A stretch of DNA of 64,000 nucleotides from Methylocystis sp. (lineage in GTDB: Bacteria > Pseudomonadota > Alphaproteobacteria > Rhizobiales > Beijerinckiaceae), in the NCBI GenBank assembly GCA_002929055.1, contig PERY01000002.1:124001-188000 (forward strand), in the 5' to 3' direction. The translations under genes were made by a program, and so were the position numbers. The notes below the pieces were generated by a model. It was given only the letters and a program-made list of their open reading frames with translations, ran no database searches and was not told the DNA's origin. Position 1 is the stretch's first letter. Every line of letters begins with the position of its first letter. Positions 59,756-64,000 of the stretch are shown here, piece after piece.

Positions 59756-62134
59756 TCAGCGTGTTTCGCGATCGGCGCGCCAAGGGCTCTTCGACCAGGG
59801 ATCGAGCAGCGTGCGCCGTGTGGACTGCTCGATGTCGTGCGGTCGGGCGATGGCGCGCGTCGAGATTTCGAGCAGCTTGCGCTTGTATTCTTCGGTGATC
59901 TCGCGCCCCTCGCTGAGCGAGCGCACGACATGCGGGGTGATCATGATGACGAGCTCCGTCTTCTCGATCGCATCGATCTTTTCCTTGAACAGATTGCCCA
60001 TGATCGGCAGATCGCCGGCGACTGGAATCTGCGAGGAGGCCAGACCGCGCTGATCCTTGACGAGGCCGCCGAGCATGAGCGACTCGCTGTCATTGACGAC
60101 GACCTGCGTTTTCACCCGGCGCTGCTGGATGGTCGGAGTCGGGGTGCCCGCCGTCGCAGGATCGACGTTAGAAACCTCCTGCTCGATTTCGAGCATGACG
60201 CGGCCGCTTTCGCTGATGTGCGGCGTGATCTTCAGTATGACGCCGGTGTTGGTGTAATTGACCGAGTTGAAGGTGTTGCCAATGGCCGAAACCGTCGCAA
60301 GCGTCTGCACGGGAATCTGGTCGCCGACCTGCAGCATCGCTTCACGATTGTCGAGAACGGTCAGGGAGGGCGTCGAAATCACGTTGACGTCCGTGATGGC
60401 GTTCAGCGCGCTCAGCGTCACCTGCTGATTCAGCGCGCGATAGGCGTAGGCGAAGCCGGGGAAGGCTGCGCCTACGCCCGCGCCCAGCAGATTGGCGCCG
60501 AGGACATTATTTGCTGCGGGTGCGCCGCCGGGCTGATCTGTGAGACCGAAAAGACTGGCGTTTTTCTGCAGGAACCAGCGGACGCCGAACTGCAGCCTGT
60601 CATTGAGCTTCACCTCGGCGATCGTCGCTTCCAGGAAGACCTGATTTGGCATGACGTCGAGCGTTTCGATCACCTGACGGATACGGCGGTAATCGTCGGG
60701 CGTCGCCATGACGACGAGCGCGTTCTTGGCGTCGTCGACGCCAAGCTTGTAACGATCGTTGTCGAGACTCACGGCGGGCGCCGGTCCGGGTCCAAGCCCG
60801 TTCTGCGCGCCGCCGGGCACGCTGAAGCCACTGATGCCGCCCGCGCCCGTGCCCGAGCCGAGCGGGCCGCCGCCGACCGAAGGTGTCGGCGCTCCTCCCA
60901 TGCCGAGGCCGCCGCCATTGCTTCCTGCACCCGCCGCGGAGAGCGCGCCCAGCGGGCCCGTCGGCCCTGCGCCGAGCGCCCCTCCCGACGACATCGACGA
61001 CGGGCCGAAGCGCGGCGCGACATTGGGATCGCCCTGCCCCTTCGAGCCGAAGATCGAGGTGAGCACCGCCATCAGTTCCTTGGCCGGGCGGTTCTGCACG
61101 CGATAGGTGAAAAACTGCTTCTCGCTATGTTCGGCGCGCGCGTCGAGCTTCTGGATCCATGCGCGCGCGCGGCTGAGATACTGCTGCTGCGAGGTGATGA
61201 CGAGAATGGAGGAGAGGCGCTTGTTGCCGATGAAGCGGATCATGCCGCCCATCGGCCCCTCCTTCTCCGAACCGAAGACATTCCTGAGATCGTCGGCGAG
61301 CATGTCTGCGTCGCCGCTGCGCACCGGCACGAGCGCGAAGGACATTCCGCGCATGGTGTCGATGTCGAACATGCTGATGGCGTCTTCGAGCGTTGCGATG
61401 TCCGGCGCCGTGCCGCTCAGCGTGAGCGTATTGCGGGAGTCGTCGGCGCGCACGATGCTGCCGCGCGCGGCGATCGGCTCGAGAACGCGCTTCATCTCCG
61501 AGGCCGAGACGTAGCGCAATTGCACGACGCGCGCGCCTTCTCCGAGCGGACGCGATTCAGGCGAAACCGACTCGCTCGAAATCATCTCGCCCGAGACCGC
61601 CGCCTGTTCGAGCGGGACGATCTTGTAGATGCCGCCTGCTTTCACGACCGATGCGCCAGAGACGCGCAGGGCCGACTGGAAGAGATCGAGCGCGACGCTC
61701 CTGCGCACCGGATTGGCGGTGTGCACCGTCACCTTGCCGTCGAGCTTGGGGTCCACGACGTAATCGGCGCCCAATATGTCGCCGATGACGATCTTTGCGG
61801 CCTGCGGAATAGGAAGGCCGACGAGGTTGAGGGTGACGCCCTCTTCACCGGGCATGGGTTCCGTTGCAGCCGTGCGGCTGCGCCCCGGGCCGATGAGCGT
61901 TCCGGTGCCGGTCGCGACCAGAGTCTTGCCCTGCGGGCCGCGCGAAAGAGACACGGCGTCGCCGCGCCCGCCGACAGGATCGCGGCCCGGCGAACGCACG
62001 GCGGGGCCGACGTTCCATTCCGCCACCGGCGGGCCGCCCATTGTCGAGGATTCGCATCCTGCGAGGCCGGCGACGACTACAGCCACGGCAAAGACTCGAA
62101 GGACAGCGCGCAAAGTTGATAGCCTGTGAATCAA
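59756..62134 (-). CDS. gspD: Type II secretion outer-membrane secretin GspD
   Basis: 792 residues from TTG 62134. It is a lipoprotein: VVVAGLAGC is the lipobox, with Cys near residue 27. N0 and N1-N3 domains follow (NLVGLPIPQAAKIVIGDILG; RVVQLRYVSASEMKRVLEPI), then a Gly/Pro-rich insert between repeats (about residues 385-455) and the secretin core (VFLEATIAEVKLNDRLQFGV, VISTPSLTVLDNREAMLQVG, and VNDSESLMLGGLVKD near the end). It forms the T2SS exit pore. It is divergent from gspO and convergent with gspK. As a lipoprotein it may not need a GspS pilotin. Confidence 0.93.
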   Translation of the reverse strand: MIHRLSTLRAVLRVFAVAVVVAGLAGCESSTMGGPPVAEWNVGPAVRSPGRDPVGGRGDAVSLSRGPQGKTLVATGTGTLIGPGRSRTAATEPMPGEEGVTLNLVGLPIPQAAKIVIGDILGADYVVDPKLDGKVTVHTANPVRRSVALDLFQSALRVSGASVVKAGGIYKIVPLEQAAVSGEMISSESVSPESRPLGEGARVVQLRYVSASEMKRVLEPIAARGSIVRADDSRNTLTLSGTAPDIATLEDAISMFDIDTMRGMSFALVPVRSGDADMLADDLRNVFGSEKEGPMGGMIRFIGNKRLSSILVITSQQQYLSRARAWIQKLDARAEHSEKQFFTYRVQNRPAKELMAVLTSIFGSKGQGDPNVAPRFGPSSMSSGGALGAGPTGPLGALSAAGAGSNGGGLGMGGAPTPSVGGGPLGSGTGAGGISGFSVPGGAQNGLGPGPAPAVSLDNDRYKLGVDDAKNALVVMATPDDYRRIRQVIETLDVMPNQVFLEATIAEVKLNDRLQFGVRWFLQKNASLFGLTDQPGGAPAANNVLGANLLGAGVGAAFPGFAYAYRALNQQVTLSALNAITDVNVISTPSLTVLDNREAMLQVGDQIPVQTLATVSAIGNTFNSVNYTNTGVILKITPHISESGRVMLEIEQEVSNVDPATAGTPTPTIQQRRVKTQVVVNDSESLMLGGLVKDQRGLASSQIPVAGDLPIMGNLFKEKIDAIEKTELVIMITPHVVRSLSEGREITEEYKRKLLEISTRAIARPHDIEQSTRRTLLDPWSKSPWRADRETR

Positions 62135-62371
62135 ACGGACTCGAAAGTGTACGCTTGATCTATCATGCTTTTGTTAGCTTAGTCACGTTGACGAAAGTCT
62201 CTTGAAGCAGGAACTCAACAATATGTATTGCTACGCTATGGTTGCATGCGATACTAGAGCTGCCACTGTCAAGTTACAAGAGAATGAATACTATGACCGT
62301 TTTTGCTTTAACGCAGCATTATCGAGCGGCGTCTTGGCCGGAATGCAAGTTTCGCTGGATAAAGTGCGACA

Positions 62372-63025
62372 ATGAGGACGCATATCGCAGCAGCAACCCG
62401 ATGCCTGCGTCTTCCCCGCGCCTGCCAGCGCCGCCGCCGCGCGCTTGCGCCGCTTGCGCAGAACATTCTTCGCTCGCGCGGCGACGGACGGCCCCTCACG
62501 CCAACCGCATGGGCAGCGCTCGCTCTGCTTTTCTGGTTGCTGAGCCAGACCGGGCAGCTTGGCCTGTTCCTTGTTCCGAGCCTCGCGCTCTTTTCCGGCC
62601 TCGCGCTCATCGCGCTGTTCGACGCGCGCTATTTCGTTGTGCCGGACGGGCCTGTGCTGTTTCTCGCCGCCTGCGGCCTCGCAACCTCGATTGCGAGCGC
62701 GCCGGACGAAACCCCCGCCCGCATCGCCGCCGGCCTCGCCGGCTACACCGCCTTCAAGCTGGTGGCGGCGACGTTCGAGCGGCTGCGCGGCGTGCAGGGC
62801 CTGGGCGACGGCGACGCGCATCTTTTCGCCGTCGCGGGCCTCTGGCTCGGGGCGCGCGGCCTGCCCAGCGCGCTGGTTTTCGCGGTTCTGTCGGCGCTGC
62901 TCTCCGCCGCAATCGCGATCCGCCAGGGCGCCCTGGAGCACGCGCGCCAGCCCATTCCCTTCGCGCCGCATCTCGCGCTTGGGATATGGCTCGTGTGGGC
63001 GGCGGGTCCGCTCGAAATCGGTTGA
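62372..63025 (+). CDS. gspO: Prepilin peptidase (A24), methylase-less GspO-like
   Basis: 217 residues, about 60-70 fewer than full GspO/PilD. Both catalytic aspartates are present: D84 in ALFDARYFVVPD and D146 in VQGLGDGDAHLF. The N-terminal zinc/methyltransferase domain is replaced by a short Arg-rich stretch, so this looks like a TadV/CpaA-sized enzyme that cuts prepilins but may not methylate them. Six or so membrane helices. Located among gsp genes, it likely processes GspG, I, J and K; the orphan Flp pilin at 38460 is another possible client. Confidence 0.85.
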   Translation: MRTHIAAATRCLRLPRACQRRRRALAPLAQNILRSRGDGRPLTPTAWAALALLFWLLSQTGQLGLFLVPSLALFSGLALIALFDARYFVVPDGPVLFLAACGLATSIASAPDETPARIAAGLAGYTAFKLVAATFERLRGVQGLGDGDAHLFAVAGLWLGARGLPSALVFAVLSALLSAAIAIRQGALEHARQPIPFAPHLALGIWLVWAAGPLEIG

Positions 63026-63027
63026 CG

Positions 63028-63636
63028 CTACTGCTGGCGAAGCGCCACCGTCGCGCTCGCCTCGATCACCCGGCCGAGGCGATGGGCGCCGATCTTTATC
63101 GAGACGAGCGACGGGAGCGCCTCCGCATTCGTCCATCTCGCGCTCCAGACGGCAGGCCGCTCCCCATCCGGCCGGCCGAAAAAGGCGAGTTCAAAGGCCA
63201 CGACGCTCCTGAGGACGACAGTCTTCTTCATGTCCGGCCGCGCAGGCGAAAGGCCCTCCTCATTGCGATAGACGCACGTCCAGACCGCAATCTCGACGCC
63301 GTCCGAAGCGATCTCGGTGAGAATCAACCCGCCCCATTGCGCGGCGCCTTCGCTCAAGGCGACGAAGCGCGCGGCGTCGGGCGCGCCCTGGAACAACATC
63401 GTCGCATCAGACGCCGCCGCGGGATTAGGCTCGATAGCATAAGCGCGGCGAATGAGGCCCGAGACGACGCGCACCGCGGACTCGACTTCATCGAGCGCCT
63501 CGCTGGCCCGGGTGGTCTCCCACGTTCGCCTGCCAAGGCTGACGCCGCCCAAGATCGAACCCGTGATCAGCGAAAGAATGCTCACCGCAAGCAGGAGTTC
63601 GAGCAGCGTGAAGCCATTTGGCGCGCGCCGCTTCAT
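63028..63636 (-). CDS. gspJ: Type II secretion minor pseudopilin GspJ
   Basis: 202 residues. Prepilin motif PNGFTLLELLLAVSILSLITG with Glu at +5 after the cut, then LGRRTWETTRASEALDEVES and a beta-rich C-terminal part with FELAFFGRPDG. Length and position downstream of gspI fit GspJ. It belongs to the tip complex with GspK and GspI. Start overlaps the gspI stop as ATGA. It ends three nt from the convergent gspO stop. Confidence 0.88.
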   Translation of the reverse strand: MKRRAPNGFTLLELLLAVSILSLITGSILGGVSLGRRTWETTRASEALDEVESAVRVVSGLIRRAYAIEPNPAAASDATMLFQGAPDAARFVALSEGAAQWGGLILTEIASDGVEIAVWTCVYRNEEGLSPARPDMKKTVVLRSVVAFELAFFGRPDGERPAVWSARWTNAEALPSLVSIKIGAHRLGRVIEASATVALRQQ

Positions 63637-64000
63637 GGGCGCGCCTGCTGTTGTTGCGGATCGATGGCTTTCACCTTCGCCGTAGAAAGAATCAGCGTCT
63701 CGCCGTAACCCGAAGGGCGCCTGATCTCCAGCCGGGCGTGGAAGCTCGTCGCGAGCGTCGCGCCGCCCGGCCCCTGCGCACTGCGACCCGGCGCGACAGA
63801 GAGAGACCAGATAAGCCCGTCGGGATAGCGCCCGCTCGTCTCGCCGAAGGGAGGCGGCGTATCGACGCCCAGCGCATCGAGCTGAGAGGCGCCTTGCCGC
63901 GTCGCGCGCAGGAGAAAGTCGGCGCGCGACTCATTGCGCACGCCGCCGCTGACGCCCTGAAGCAATTGCGACAGCGCCATGGCGAGGATGGCGAAGGCCG
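63633..64000 (-). CDS. gspI: Type II secretion minor pseudopilin GspI (5' end outside window)
   Basis: The reading frame runs off the right edge, with AFAILAMALSQLLQG as the end of the pseudopilin helix, so the prepilin cleavage site lies just outside. The visible 122 codons include LIWSLSVAPG and a closing LEIRRPSGYGETLILSTAKV, matching GspI-like size and place ahead of gspJ. It overlaps gspJ by four nt. The call rests partly on context. Confidence 0.75.
   Translation of the reverse strand, partial: AFAILAMALSQLLQGVSGGVRNESRADFLLRATRQGASQLDALGVDTPPPFGETSGRYPDGLIWSLSVAPGRSAQGPGGATLATSFHARLEIRRPSGYGETLILSTAKVKAIDPQQQQARP

Noticed and set aside
62242-63708. 488-codon plus-strand frame across gspO and gspJ
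   Set aside because: It crosses an AT-rich promoter region and two motif-bearing genes in other frames; its product is Arg-rich and featureless.

Overview
The window is a GC-rich stretch of a bacterial chromosome, densely coded on both strands. Gene content points to an alphaproteobacterium of the order Hyphomicrobiales (Rhizobiales). The evidence is a giant polar-growth scaffold protein of the GPR/RgsE type, a eukaryote-like glutamine synthetase II next to glnB-glnA, the ispH-thrB-rnhA and cysQ-DUF4170-waaA-lpxK neighbourhoods, a type-2 homoserine kinase, and three families of palindromic intergenic repeats typical of that order. The porin at 21281 recalls porins of type II methanotrophs (Methylocystis/Methylosinus), so Methylocystaceae is my best guess. 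No methane oxidation gene, rRNA, tRNA, prophage, IS element or CRISPR array was seen.

Layout. 1-7305: end of a zinc ABC binding protein and a His-rich COG0523 GTPase, two small membrane proteins, then cysQ, DUF4170, waaA and lpxK (lipid A/Kdo synthesis). 7480-12395: an accessory-looking patch with a 41-residue membrane protein, an AT-rich gap, an orphan DGQHR (DndB-like) protein, a glycosyltransferase carrying a GspE-N-type domain, a solute-binding protein and an Hpt protein. 12670-19377: the 2235-residue GPR/RgsE-like protein. 19387-25948: Rieske-FAD reductase, porin, a secreted beta-repeat protein, a CitE-like protein and a DUF2336 protein. 25955-29299: a single-chain type IIG restriction-modification enzyme whose gene carries an in-frame palindromic repeat. 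29368-37243: [2Fe-2S] ferredoxin, nadK, a HhH/pentapeptide/ROK operon, a BON-OmpA protein, and ispH-thrB-rnhA. 37526-43883: DUF937, an orphan Flp pilin, gshA, a mini porin-like protein, rsmE, ubiA and small exported proteins. 43945-51163: an ABC efflux operon (HlyD, ATPase, permease), ETF-QO, a DUF218 protein, a LuxR protein with a degenerate receiver, and a 37-residue membrane protein. 51569-54267: DUF1190, DUF3108, YkgJ-like protein and a sulfurtransferase. 54268-57683: the nitrogen block glnII, glnB, glnA with a sigma-54 promoter before glnII. 58322-64000: a type II secretion locus (gspG, gspK, gspD, gspO, gspJ, partial gspI) on alternating strands.

How the genes work together. Zinc uptake pairs with a probable zinc metallochaperone. 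Outer-membrane building (waaA, lpxK, porins, OmpA-like, secretin) recurs through the window. PII and the two glutamine synthetases form one ammonium-assimilation block. The T2SS cluster is incomplete here: GspE, F, C, L, M and H are not in view, and gspI runs off the right edge.

All functional calls rest on reading protein motifs by eye. No database search was run.
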